NCBI GenBank assembly: GCA_937890045.1
Contig: CALBXV010000009.1
Span: forward strand, 1 to 13,709
Direction of reading: 5' to 3'
Length of the DNA stretch: 13,709 bases
DNA from: an uncultured archaeon
Lineage (GTDB): Archaea; Thermoproteota; Nitrososphaeria; Nitrososphaerales; CALBXV01
The notes beneath the pieces were generated by a model. That model had not been told where the DNA came from, made no database searches, and saw nothing but the letters and a program-made list of their open reading frames with translations. The position numbers and the translations under genes were made by a program. Shown here one piece after another: positions 6,365 through 13,670 of this stretch (within the stretch, counting starts at the first letter, position 1; the number at the start of each line of letters is the position of its first letter).

Positions 6365-7114
6365 TTACTTACTGCTTTCTTCAGCTTCAACTAATTCTTC
6401 TTCAGCTAAATCAAACATATACCTTAATTTATCACCTGGATTATCCATCTTACTCATCTTTTCAGATCTTGCAAGGTTTTTATCCTCTGACGTTAATTTT
6501 CTATTATCTTCCTTATGTTCCTCTGAACCTACACCTTTTCTTATTGGAAGCGTATCTTTAACTAAAGTAGATAAAGAGTCTAATGATCTTTGAAGTTCAG
6601 ATATTTTATTATCTTCTTCTTCTTTAGCTTTAGCGACTTCTTCATCATTTTCTTCTTTAGCCCTAGTCACTTCTTCTACTTCTTCTTTAGCTTTAGCAAC
6701 TTCCTCTTTAACTTCTTCTACTTCTTCTTTAGCTTCATCTTTAGCTTTAGCAACTTCTTCATCAGCTTTAGCTTTAGCTACTTCAGAAACAGATTTAGCA
6801 AATGCTTCAAGAGTTTCTTTTAGCTCATTAAAACTTGTAGACAAACACTCAGTCATAGCTTTCTTTACATCATCTATACTAATACCTGAAGTATCTACTT
6901 TTCCACGAGCTTCTTCATCTGTTTTTACTTTATTCTCTAATTCTAAAGATGTTTTAAGAAAATCAAGTGCACTTCTAAGTGCATTAATTTGAATTTCTTT
7001 ATCTTCAGTACTTAAAGCATCTTCTACAGATGAAATAAGAATTTCAATTTGATGAACATCTTTTTTTATGTTATCATCTTTACTTTTCTTTACCTTCTTT
7101 TCCTTAGTAGACAT
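6365..7114 (-). CDS. Nested scaffold protein from an internal start, 249 residues
   Basis: In the same frame as the protease fusion, the ATG at 7114 (residue Met285) has a strong SD, AAGGAG, six bases upstream. It lies exactly at the boundary between the protease domain and the scaffold. The product would start M-S-T-K-E-K-K-V-K-K and contain only the coiled-coil scaffold and the C-terminal tail (R-Y-M-F-D-L-A-E-E-E). This is the arrangement of lambda C/Nu3, where free scaffold is made in excess over the protease fusion. The start is inferred from sequence only; its placement makes a chance SD unlikely. Confidence 0.75.
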   Translation of the reverse strand: MSTKEKKVKKSKDDNIKKDVHQIEILISSVEDALSTEDKEIQINALRSALDFLKTSLELENKVKTDEEARGKVDTSGISIDDVKKAMTECLSTSFNELKETLEAFAKSVSEVAKAKADEEVAKAKDEAKEEVEEVKEEVAKAKEEVEEVTRAKEENDEEVAKAKEEEDNKISELQRSLDSLSTLVKDTLPIRKGVGSEEHKEDNRKLTSEDKNLARSEKMSKMDNPGDKLRYMFDLAEEELVEAEESSK

Positions 7115-7966
7115 ACTATTCTCCTTATTAAATTGTTTACCTAACGACTTTTCAACATACCATGCTAACGTTCTAGAAGACGGATCTGCTGGAACTGTTA
7201 CCAAAGATGTTTCAAATAACCTTATTTGGTTTACATATTGAACTACTTTATCTAAACCCTTAATAAATTTCTCTGTAAAATCTAAAGCAGTGCCACTTAC
7301 GCTAAATTTATTAAGAACACCTTCTTTGATTTTCTGCCAAATATCTGGAACTGTTTTAGAAATTAGAGCTTTTATCCATAAAGCCCTTTCTTCAGGTACA
7401 TATTTAACTTCTAATATTTTACCTATTTCTTTATCCCTGTCGTGATTATATAAAAGAGTTGTATACTTTTTAAGATCATTTTCAGCACCGATTAAAGCAC
7501 TTTCTGATATATATAAATCATCAACATCTAAATCTGCAGTTGTTGCAATACCTTCTATTATATTCTTACCATCTTCTTCTGCATATCTTTTTATTTCCAA
7601 TAAAGAACTAAAATCAACCCCTTTGATATTACCAATACTACCTAACTTTTCCTGTTTAGAAATTTCCTTTTTTGAATCATCTCCACTATCTTCCATACTT
7701 CTATCTAGTTCTACTAAATAGTTTCTACCCCTAGCTTCAAATTCTTTTACAATTTCAGCATATTTCTTTTCTAAATCAGATTTACTAAATCCGTAAACAG
7801 GTTTACCAGTTCTTACAACTATTTCATAAAAGGATTTAACTATTGACTCTCTAAAAAGTAGATCTTCATCACTTAAAGTACTAAGTTCAATATTTGTACT
7901 TAAATCAAATGTTTCAGGTCTATCATCAATACCTTCTTCCTTTGAAAAACTTTTCTTTATTCCCAT
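6365..7966 (-). CDS. Prohead protease-scaffold fusion (S78/U35 family protease)
   Basis: This 533-residue protein has three parts. Residues 25-90 are a helical domain (L-S-D-E-D-L-L-F-R-E onwards) seen ahead of some phage proteases. Residues 120-270 are an HK97-type prohead protease. The family catalytic residues can be placed at His175 (L-L-Y-N-H-D), Ser222 (K-F-S-V-S-G) and Glu252 (L-F-E-T-S-L-V-T-V-P-A-D-P). Residues 285-533 are the scaffold, with a charged coiled coil at about 375-465 rich in E-E-V-A-K-A-K-E repeats. The protease cuts the scaffold and itself inside the prohead. I chose the ATG at 7966, with AAGAGG (7980-7975) upstream. The frame remains open to 8062, but that extension would overlap the PP-loop gene and has no SD. 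A second start inside the gene is listed separately. Confidence 0.9.
   Translation of the reverse strand: MGIKKSFSKEEGIDDRPETFDLSTNIELSTLSDEDLLFRESIVKSFYEIVVRTGKPVYGFSKSDLEKKYAEIVKEFEARGRNYLVELDRSMEDSGDDSKKEISKQEKLGSIGNIKGVDFSSLLEIKRYAEEDGKNIIEGIATTADLDVDDLYISESALIGAENDLKKYTTLLYNHDRDKEIGKILEVKYVPEERALWIKALISKTVPDIWQKIKEGVLNKFSVSGTALDFTEKFIKGLDKVVQYVNQIRLFETSLVTVPADPSSRTLAWYVEKSLGKQFNKENSMSTKEKKVKKSKDDNIKKDVHQIEILISSVEDALSTEDKEIQINALRSALDFLKTSLELENKVKTDEEARGKVDTSGISIDDVKKAMTECLSTSFNELKETLEAFAKSVSEVAKAKADEEVAKAKDEAKEEVEEVKEEVAKAKEEVEEVTRAKEENDEEVAKAKEEEDNKISELQRSLDSLSTLVKDTLPIRKGVGSEEHKEDNRKLTSEDKNLARSEKMSKMDNPGDKLRYMFDLAEEELVEAEESSK
6612..6785. repeat. Imperfect coding repeats in the scaffold coiled coil
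   Basis: The plus strand shows several near-copies of CTTTAGCTTTAGC(A/G)ACTTC joined by TTC/TTCTT runs. They encode E-V-A-K-A-K-type heptad-like units on the minus strand. Copies are seen near 6622, 6684, 6739 and 6765. The repeat may vary in copy number between relatives and so change scaffold length. Confidence 0.6.
7121..7126 (-). promoter_or_regulatory. Internal ribosome binding site for nested scaffold
   Basis: AAGGAG in coding direction, six bases before the in-frame ATG at 7114. It is as strong as the SD of the capsid gene and stronger than those of several full genes here. Confidence 0.7.
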
Positions 7967-7989
7967 AATTATTTCCTCTTTCTTTTGTT

Positions 7990-8883
7990 TTAAACCTTTT
8001 TCGGTTCTACTGAAATATTCATATATTCCAGAATTTCTTTCATACCCAAACCTTTCATACAATATTTATAAAGTTTTGGGTGTGTTTTATACATAATTTG
8101 AAATTTATTTTCAACAGGTGGTTTATCTAAATGTGCTCCAAATGCACAAAATACACAACCAGTTCTACTAAATCCTTTATCGTAAATTTTAGAATACGAT
8201 AATTTTTCTTGTCTTATGTATTCCCATATATCTTCACCTAACCAAAACATTAAAGGTCTAGACTGTTTACCATTAGGTTTATTACAACCATCTTTTGCAT
8301 AACTTTGTTGTCTTAAAAGAGATTCTTCTGCCATAACACCAATAAAAGGTAATTTACCATTTTTCTCATAAATCTTAAAAGGTCTTTTTTTCATAACCTC
8401 ACAACATTTATCAGATATTTTAAATGGGGCATCAATTAAATATTGCCATTTCTTACTAATTACCCCAGACCTATTACCATTTATACCATGTAAACGTCTT
8501 TCTATACCATCTTCACAAACACCACGTTGAATTTCACCTATAAATTGAGCCTGTTCTTTAGAAACAACTGGATACCCATATCTTTCTAATACCATCTTAA
8601 ACTTCATCTTAGGTTTAATCCATTCAATATTAGGAACAGTCTTTACAAACTCTCTTATTTCAGGAAATTCTAATCCTGTATCACAAAATATACCTTGTAT
8701 ATCTGGATATAAAGACCTTACTAAATGTAATAAAACTGTACTATCTTTACCACCAGAAAAAGCTACATAAACTTTACCATGACGTTTCTTATAGTATTCA
8801 CTTATCCTCACCTTTGACATAGCCACCTTTAAATCAAGAGGATATCTTTGTCTTGTCCTTAATGCATTAACACCATTACTCAT
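7990..8883 (-). CDS. PAPS-reductase-family PP-loop enzyme (phage type)
   Basis: This 297-residue protein carries the PP-loop S-G-G-K-D-S-T at about residue 43 inside a Y-V-A-F-S-G-G strand-loop. It then has F-C-D-T-G-L-E-F-P-E-I, C-C-E-V-M-K-K-R-P, M-A-E-E-S-L-L-R, C-N-K-P-N, S-R-P-L-M-F-W-L-G-E-D-I and T-G-C-V-F-C-A-F-G. These are the marks of the PAPS reductase/DndC-like group (PF01507), which activates a substrate by adenylation. The extra Cys pairs suggest an Fe-S cluster or zinc. The phage substrate is not established; thiolation of DNA or RNA, sulfur supply and anti-defence are all possible. I keep the start at 8883 because R-Y-P-L-D-L-K-V-A-M-S-K-x-R-I fits the usual N-terminus. A better SD (AAAGG) precedes the ATG at 8820, which would cut that part off. 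The gene is packed between head genes and follows the Cys/His gene by nine bases. Confidence 0.85.
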   Translation of the reverse strand: MSNGVNALRTRQRYPLDLKVAMSKVRISEYYKKRHGKVYVAFSGGKDSTVLLHLVRSLYPDIQGIFCDTGLEFPEIREFVKTVPNIEWIKPKMKFKMVLERYGYPVVSKEQAQFIGEIQRGVCEDGIERRLHGINGNRSGVISKKWQYLIDAPFKISDKCCEVMKKRPFKIYEKNGKLPFIGVMAEESLLRQQSYAKDGCNKPNGKQSRPLMFWLGEDIWEYIRQEKLSYSKIYDKGFSRTGCVFCAFGAHLDKPPVENKFQIMYKTHPKLYKYCMKGLGMKEILEYMNISVEPKKV

Positions 8884-8893
8884 GAATTAATTT

Positions 8894-9064
8894 TTATCCA
8901 ATCATGTCTATATTGCCATGTTTAAATACATCATTTTGTTCTTTATCATGTTCTTTTTGTCTATCATCCCATGCTTGAAGTATATGTATTATCATATCTA
9001 TTCTACTATGATTACATGTACCAATTACTTTAGTACACACTGGGCAATATATATTTTTATACAT
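8894..9064 (-). CDS. Small Cys/His (zinc-ribbon-like) protein, 56 residues
   Basis: The ATG at 9064 overlaps the portal stop codon by eight bases, so translation is probably coupled; no strong SD is visible. The protein begins M-Y-K-N-I-Y-C-P-V-C and has C-N-H at residues 17-19, giving C-x2-C-x6-C-x-H, a plausible single zinc site. The rest is a helix (I-D-M-I-I-H-I-L-Q-A-W) and a charged tail. The open frame extends upstream within the portal 3' end (a Lys-Arg-Asn repetitive stretch), which I reject as an out-of-frame shadow. The gene sits immediately before the PP-loop enzyme gene, and the two may work together, but the function is unknown. Confidence 0.6.
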   Translation of the reverse strand: MYKNIYCPVCTKVIGTCNHSRIDMIIHILQAWDDRQKEHDKEQNDVFKHGNIDMIG

Positions 9065-10571
9065 TAGGTTTCTTTTTAGGTTTCTTTTCTGGTTTCTTTT
9101 CTGGTTTTTCAATTTCATTAACATTATCTGTTACATCATCACTACTTTCATCAGATATATTATTATCTTCTAATGCTGTAGGTTCTGTATTAGATATTTC
9201 ATTATTAGAAATACCAGTAGGAACACCACCATCATCATCTAATACAAGATATTGATTTCCTACCCTTACAGCCAATCTATCACCACCAGGAACTGGATCA
9301 AAATTTAATGCTTTTCTTGCTTCATTTTTAGTTATAATACCTGCATCAGACATCTCACGAGCTGTACTTGCATCAACTACAGGTTCTAATACAAAACTTA
9401 ATTTTGCATTAGGTGATATTTCACTAATTAATTCTTTATTTAATTTATTTGCAATTAAATTAACAAGAGGTCTAAATAATTTAGATCTTCCAGTTTTATA
9501 TAACCTATCTACTGTGGCACGTGTTAAACCTTGAGCATCACCTAAATCAGCTGAACTAACACCAAAATTCTTATTTACCGTTTGTTCTATTATCAATGTA
9601 AGCTCTGCTAATTGCATCTCTCTAAAAGGTCTAGTGAATGATACCCAACCAGCACTCCCAACATTATCTATAACATTAATTCTCTTTTTACCAGACTCAC
9701 CACGATTAGCCTCAAATTGAGCTTTTGCTCTTTCATAGGCTTTTCTACCTATTGTTTCTAAATGTAAAATACCAGGTGGTATTTCATCATCAACAAAATA
9801 TTTAGCTATAGATTTAGAAGAGAACATTAATGCTGATACTTCATCTATAATAGTTTCTATTATTGGAGTACCATAACTAGAATAGCTTCTAGGAAACTGT
9901 CTAACCCAAATTAAATCATCTACATCATGAGATATAGATGATTTCACTCTACCTGCTCTATCAACTAAATCCTGTTTAAAATAGCATATATAAGAACGCG
10001 AAGAATCTAGCATAGGTCTAAATTGTGAAGCATCTCTTACATAAATCTCTACTATATCACCATTTATATTTCTTACTTTTTCAATAATAGCTTGATCTAA
10101 TACTAATAGATCAATAAGAAATGAATGAAATAAAGTTGGCCAAGTTTCTTTTGATATATTAGGTCTATTTATAAAATCTTCTACTCTAGCTTTACCACGA
10201 CCATCTATTTTTATAGGTAAATGTGCTATTTCTTTAACTATACTATCAATAGCTGGTCTTACATGAGAAGATCTACGATATATTTCTCTTAAAGTATCAA
10301 AAGATAACAAAGAATCCCTTTTTATATCACTAGGGGAATATGTCCAAGATTCTGAACTAGTTGAATGATCATCTCTCCATCCACGTTGAACTGCAAACCC
10401 ATTACCATCTATTAATTTTTCAGATAATCGTATTGTTTTCTCGCCTATTACTTCTGCTGAATAATTTTTTACAGCCTCAAGAGCTTCTCCAAAATCCATT
10501 GGAATTTCTTTACCATCATAATCTAAAACATGAAAACCATTATTATTTTCTATTTTCTTTTTTCTTGCCAT
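9057..10571 (-). CDS. Portal protein
   Basis: This 504-residue protein would form the dodecameric portal at the DNA-entry vertex. Its order agrees with the phage portal family: a helical start (L-R-E-I-Y-R-R-S-S-H-V-R-P-A-I-D-S-I), wing and stem (D-A-S-Q-F-R-P, then W-V-R-Q-F-P-R), a long helix with A-K-A-Q-F-E-A-N-R-G, and G-V-S-S-A-D-L-G followed by L-T-R-A-T-V-D-R-L-Y and L-I-A-N-K-L-N. A proximal N-E-A-R-K-A-L-N-F-D-P-V-P-G-G-D segment near residue 410 is a frequent portal signature. The C-terminus is unusual: an acidic Asp/Ser/Asn stretch and then a Lys-Pro repeat tail. The SD AAAAGGA precedes the ATG. The gene lies between the large terminase and the small Cys/His gene, which it overlaps. 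Confidence 0.9.
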   Translation of the reverse strand: MARKKKIENNNGFHVLDYDGKEIPMDFGEALEAVKNYSAEVIGEKTIRLSEKLIDGNGFAVQRGWRDDHSTSSESWTYSPSDIKRDSLLSFDTLREIYRRSSHVRPAIDSIVKEIAHLPIKIDGRGKARVEDFINRPNISKETWPTLFHSFLIDLLVLDQAIIEKVRNINGDIVEIYVRDASQFRPMLDSSRSYICYFKQDLVDRAGRVKSSISHDVDDLIWVRQFPRSYSSYGTPIIETIIDEVSALMFSSKSIAKYFVDDEIPPGILHLETIGRKAYERAKAQFEANRGESGKKRINVIDNVGSAGWVSFTRPFREMQLAELTLIIEQTVNKNFGVSSADLGDAQGLTRATVDRLYKTGRSKLFRPLVNLIANKLNKELISEISPNAKLSFVLEPVVDASTAREMSDAGIITKNEARKALNFDPVPGGDRLAVRVGNQYLVLDDDGGVPTGISNNEISNTEPTALEDNNISDESSDDVTDNVNEIEKPEKKPEKKPKKKPNV

Positions 10572-10583
10572 ATATAGTTCCTT

Positions 10584-12071
10584 TTAACCCATAGACCAAC
10601 TAGCAAAACCACCTCTACTATTGATACCTTCACTTGAATATTTTTTACTTCCCTGTACTGCCAAATAACATGCTAGAACTGTATCAGAATATGTACCATA
10701 TGGATATTGTAATAATTCTTCTATCCAAATACAAATAGAACAACCACAACCTTTTTCTAATTCCCAATCAAATTCATCATCTTCCATAGGAACCATCCAT
10801 CTACCATTCTGAAAGTCCGTAGCCATCGCAGGTACACCAAAATCTAAACTTCTTTTTTGTTGTGCACCTGTTGTAAATGGCTCAATATTCATATCAATAC
10901 CTTCTAGATCTTCTAACCAGTCTATTATAGCTTGTTGATAAAAATTATTTTCTACAACAGCAGCTATAGGCTGTATATCATTATACATCTCTATTAGTTC
11001 TCTTGCTGTATCTGGTGAAGAAAATTTACCCCTCCTTATTTCAACAGGATAGCGTCTTTTCTTTTCTTCATCAAAAGCTAAACAGAATAATACAGTATAC
11101 TTAGCGCCACTTTTTTGACCTATAGCTAAATCGACACCTATATATTTCTCTTTATCATCATGATAAGGAATCTCATCTCTAGGAAAACAACAAGCACGAA
11201 TATGTTCTTTATTAAATGTCTTGTCAAATTCAGACATCATCAATCCACGAAATGCAGGATTAAAATACATCTCACCTCTAAACTTAAATTCTTCTATTAA
11301 AGCTTCTTTTGGCCATCTTTCAGGCCACACAGGTGTAAATTTTTCATCTATAGCATATCTATATGATTTAACTTTAGGTGTCTTTAATAACTTTGCAGTT
11401 AAATCATCTTTATGCCACGGTGTTGCTACATATATAATTCTAGATTCAGGGCCACTACGTATATCCATCCAGTTACCAAAAAATGCATCTATTACTTGTT
11501 GCCTCATACTAGGGTTGAGTATAGCATTTTTAAAACTTACAACATCATCAAAGATGACTAAATCAGCTTTACCACCAGTAGCAGATGCTAATACACCACA
11601 AGCTTCTACAGATGAATCTTTACGAATTTTAGAACCCGCCAGCCGAATTTTTGATGATGACCATAATAAAGCACCTTCATCTGTTATACCTGGGAATATA
11701 TCATGGTATTTACCACCCTCTTTAGATATATGACCTTTAATCTCTGATAATATTTTACATGATAAATCATCAGAATGACTTATAATTTTTATTCTTAAGT
11801 CTTTATTATTACCTAATTCCCATAAACATCTTTCTACTGAAATAGAAGTAGTTTTACGGTGGTCTTTAGGCGATGTTATAACAACAAACCTATTTTTTGT
11901 TATCTTATCATGCCATTCCTTGTGCATTGTAGATAAAGGAAACTCAAAATCAGTAGACATATACTGAGAAAAAATAAAAGGATCTTTTATAGCAAATTTT
12001 TTAATCTTTTCCAGGTTCAATAAGAGCAATTGCTCTTGTTGTTTCCTCAATTCGTTTTGATAATTCGGCAT
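10584..12071 (-). CDS. terL: Terminase large subunit
   Basis: This 495-residue protein is the ATP-driven packaging motor and nuclease. The P-loop is the variant S-P-K-D-H-R-K-T-T (residues 67-75) in place of G-x4-G-K-S/T. Walker B is L-V-I-F-D-D (171-176), followed by a coupling motif with Y-V-A-T-P-W-H (214-220). The RNase H-like nuclease shows I-G-V-D-L-A (Asp314), A-V-V-E-N-N (Glu374) and Y-S-D-T-V-L-A (Asp463), the expected three acids. The ATG at 12071 has AAGG nine bases upstream and overlaps terS by 71 bases. The next Met (residue 38) would remove the F-I-F-S-Q-Y region typical of terminases, so I keep the longer form, though a start between the two is possible. The portal gene begins 12 bases after the stop codon. 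Confidence 0.93.
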   Translation of the reverse strand: MPNYQNELRKQQEQLLLLNLEKIKKFAIKDPFIFSQYMSTDFEFPLSTMHKEWHDKITKNRFVVITSPKDHRKTTSISVERCLWELGNNKDLRIKIISHSDDLSCKILSEIKGHISKEGGKYHDIFPGITDEGALLWSSSKIRLAGSKIRKDSSVEACGVLASATGGKADLVIFDDVVSFKNAILNPSMRQQVIDAFFGNWMDIRSGPESRIIYVATPWHKDDLTAKLLKTPKVKSYRYAIDEKFTPVWPERWPKEALIEEFKFRGEMYFNPAFRGLMMSEFDKTFNKEHIRACCFPRDEIPYHDDKEKYIGVDLAIGQKSGAKYTVLFCLAFDEEKKRRYPVEIRRGKFSSPDTARELIEMYNDIQPIAAVVENNFYQQAIIDWLEDLEGIDMNIEPFTTGAQQKRSLDFGVPAMATDFQNGRWMVPMEDDEFDWELEKGCGCSICIWIEELLQYPYGTYSDTVLACYLAVQGSKKYSSEGINSRGGFASWSMG

Positions 12072-12495
12072 CTTCTAAACCTTGAACTTCTACACTAACA
12101 GTTTTTTCAGTTCTTATAGTAGGTTGTCCTAAAAGTAAACGTTTTTGTTCAGTTGTAAATCTTAGAGTACTTATTATTTCATTCCATGTAGTAGGTTCTA
12201 TTTCACCTGTATATACCTTTTCTACTACTATATTTTCAAGTTCTTTTAACATACCCAAAGTTACTTCATCTTTTTCTACCATAGCTATATTTTCAGAAGT
12301 TTCTTTAAGTGTGAGTTTTGTTTTTAATAAATCTTGAAGTTGAAGTAATTTATCATCCCATTCATCTTCTTTCTTCCATAATGTAATTAATGATGGGGAT
12401 ACACCTACTTCTTCTGCAACTTTACTTAAATTACTATGTTGACGGTAAAGTTTAAATGCAAGCTTTCTTTTTTCTATTTGTTTAGGTCTACTCAT
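12001..12495 (-). CDS. terS: Terminase small subunit
   Basis: This 164-residue protein is the DNA-recognition partner of the large terminase. A basic N-terminus (S-R-P-K-Q-I-E-K-R-K) runs into a helix-turn-helix at about 22-42 (L-S-K-V-A-E-E-V-G-V-S-P-S-L-I-T-L-W), typical of TerS. A central helical oligomerisation region (about 50-110) and a C-terminal acidic/hydrophobic part follow, the latter expected to touch TerL. No SD precedes the ATG at 12495. Instead, a strong promoter ends only about nine bases before it, so the transcript is probably leaderless or nearly so. It overlaps terL by 71 bases. Confidence 0.87.
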   Translation of the reverse strand: MSRPKQIEKRKLAFKLYRQHSNLSKVAEEVGVSPSLITLWKKEDEWDDKLLQLQDLLKTKLTLKETSENIAMVEKDEVTLGMLKELENIVVEKVYTGEIEPTTWNEIISTLRFTTEQKRLLLGQPTIRTEKTVSVEVQGLEDAELSKRIEETTRAIALIEPGKD

Positions 12496-12504
12496 ATTAT
12501 GCGA

Positions 12505-12533
12505 AATGTAACATAAATTTATTTATATGTCAA
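12505..12533 (-). promoter_or_regulatory. Sigma70-type promoter for the packaging/head operon
   Basis: In coding direction a perfect -35 box TTGACA (12533-12528) is followed by a 17-bp spacer and an extended -10 element, TG at 12513-12512 then TACATT (12510-12505, four of six matches). The expected transcription start is about 12499-12496, one to four bases before the terS ATG. It stands directly after the terminator of the recA unit, so it is well placed to start a separate transcript read by host RNA polymerase. Confidence 0.7.
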
Positions 12534-12557
12534 CAAGTATTTCCTCACCAAGAACAT

Positions 12558-12598
12558 AAAAAAATCCTACAACACTAAAATAACTAGCGTTGTAGGAT
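12558..12598 (-). terminator. Rho-independent terminator after recA
   Basis: In coding direction a stem of ten pairs (ATCCTACAAC with GTTGTAGGAT, 12598-12589 with 12573-12564) has a loop of about 15 bases and is followed by seven T (12564-12558). It lies about 65 bases after the recA stop codon and 60 bases before terS, so it separates the recombination unit from the packaging operon. Confidence 0.88.
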
Positions 12599-12663
12599 CT
12601 CGGAGGATACTTAAATAAAATTAATAAAGTATAAAAGTAAAACAAAAATAAAGAAATATAAAA

Positions 12664-13659
12664 CTACTCAGTACCCTCGCTGTAAAAGCTCTCAACTAGA
12701 GAGCCATCTTCAATTTGTTTCTTAAATTTTTCACCAAACTTCGTAAGTCTGTACTTTTCACCTTTATATTCATAGAATCCACCCTTATGAAACATAATCT
12801 TTTCCAACTTAATACCTAACATTACAGTATCTTTAATATTATCAAATCCTTTAGAATATAAAACATCTACTTCAACAGGACCTCTTGGTTGAGACATTTT
12901 ATTCTTAATTACAGATAATCTACATTCCATACCTATAGGATCATCTTTTACAACATTTTTAGGATATATAAATCCTTTATTATGTGTCTTAACTCTAACA
13001 CATGAATAAAACTTAATAGAATTCCCATAAGGAGTTGTTTCTGGATTACCAAACATTACACCAATTTTCTCTCTTATCTGAGAAACTAATATAAGTGCTA
13101 CTTTACTATCCCATATTATCTTATTAATTTTTCTTAATGCTTTAGATACTATTCTTGCTTCTTCACCTAATGCTTTGGTATCTTCAATTTTCTCTGATTC
13201 TAATTGAGCTTTACTAGGTAATACTGAAATTGAATCTACAACTAAACACGCTTGTATTTTCTTACTTTTAGCAAACTCACATGCTATAATTATCTTATCA
13301 AAAGCATCTTCCAGATATTTTGAACTCAATATTAAAAGTTTTGAATCATCTAAACCTAAAGTTGTAGCCCAACCTGATAATAAAGAGTTTTCTGTATCTA
13401 ACATTATGGCAAGCCCACCCTTCTTCTGACAACTTGCAAGAAGATTTGCAGCTAGGATGGACTTGCCTGAACTTTGCCACCCAAATATCTCTGTTAATCT
13501 TCCATAAGGAACACCACCACCTAATGACCAATCTAAAGTCATAGAACCGGTACTAAGAAAACCTAATTTATGTTCTGGTAACGGTTTATCCTTTAAAGTA
13601 CAAGCGTCTTTGCCAAAACTGGCTAATAAATCATTAAATATGTTCTCATTTTTACTCAT
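12664..13659 (-). CDS. recA: RecA-family recombinase
   Basis: This 331-residue protein is an ATP-dependent strand-exchange protein for phage DNA. The P-loop is G-W-Q-S-S-G-K-S (60-67). L-D-T-E-N (Glu90) corresponds to the catalytic Glu region, and Walker B is L-V-V-D-S (139-143). Residues about 193-222 hold the well conserved S-Q-I-R-E-K-I-G-V-M-F-G-N-P-E-T core with P-Y-G-N-S-I-K-F-Y, the L2 loop and its flank. The C-terminal part is shorter than in bacterial RecA and lacks the long acidic tail. I start at the ATG at 13659, with GAAAGG (13670-13665) five bases upstream; a GTG two codons earlier is inside the SD zone and less likely. The gene is preceded directly by the 13-bp tandem array and is closed by a terminator, so it is its own transcription unit or the end of one. 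Confidence 0.92.
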   Translation of the reverse strand: MSKNENIFNDLLASFGKDACTLKDKPLPEHKLGFLSTGSMTLDWSLGGGVPYGRLTEIFGWQSSGKSILAANLLASCQKKGGLAIMLDTENSLLSGWATTLGLDDSKLLILSSKYLEDAFDKIIIACEFAKSKKIQACLVVDSISVLPSKAQLESEKIEDTKALGEEARIVSKALRKINKIIWDSKVALILVSQIREKIGVMFGNPETTPYGNSIKFYSCVRVKTHNKGFIYPKNVVKDDPIGMECRLSVIKNKMSQPRGPVEVDVLYSKGFDNIKDTVMLGIKLEKIMFHKGGFYEYKGEKYRLTKFGEKFKKQIEDGSLVESFYSEGTE

Positions 13660-13670
13660 ATACACCTTTC

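Noticed and set aside
7967..8062. N-terminal extension of the protease-scaffold frame
   Set aside because: It would overlap the end of the PP-loop gene, has no SD and no family match. The ATG at 7966 has AAGAGG at good distance.
8412..8421. Single CAGATATTTT matches to the repeat core inside genes (also at 6598-6607 and near 13312)
   Set aside because: They are isolated ten-base AT-rich matches inside coding sequence, without tandem copies, as expected by chance.
8820..8883. Shorter PP-loop enzyme starting at the ATG at 8820 with SD AAAGG
   Set aside because: The residues removed (R-Y-P-L-D-L-K-V-A) fit the usual N-terminus of the phage family, so the upstream start is preferred. A second start remains possible.
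11221..11733. Plus-strand open frame of 170 codons antisense to terL
   Set aside because: It is an antisense shadow of a well-recognised terminase gene with no SD or domain. The same applies to plus-strand frames at 401-598, 3753-4229, 6267-6823 and 10361-10594.
12602..12606. GGAGG on the plus strand between recA and terS
   Set aside because: It looks like an SD, but TAA follows and no start codon or open frame is in range.
13346..13531. Minus-strand frame inside recA
   Set aside because: It is an alternative frame within a strongly conserved RecA region, Trp/Arg-rich and without an SD.
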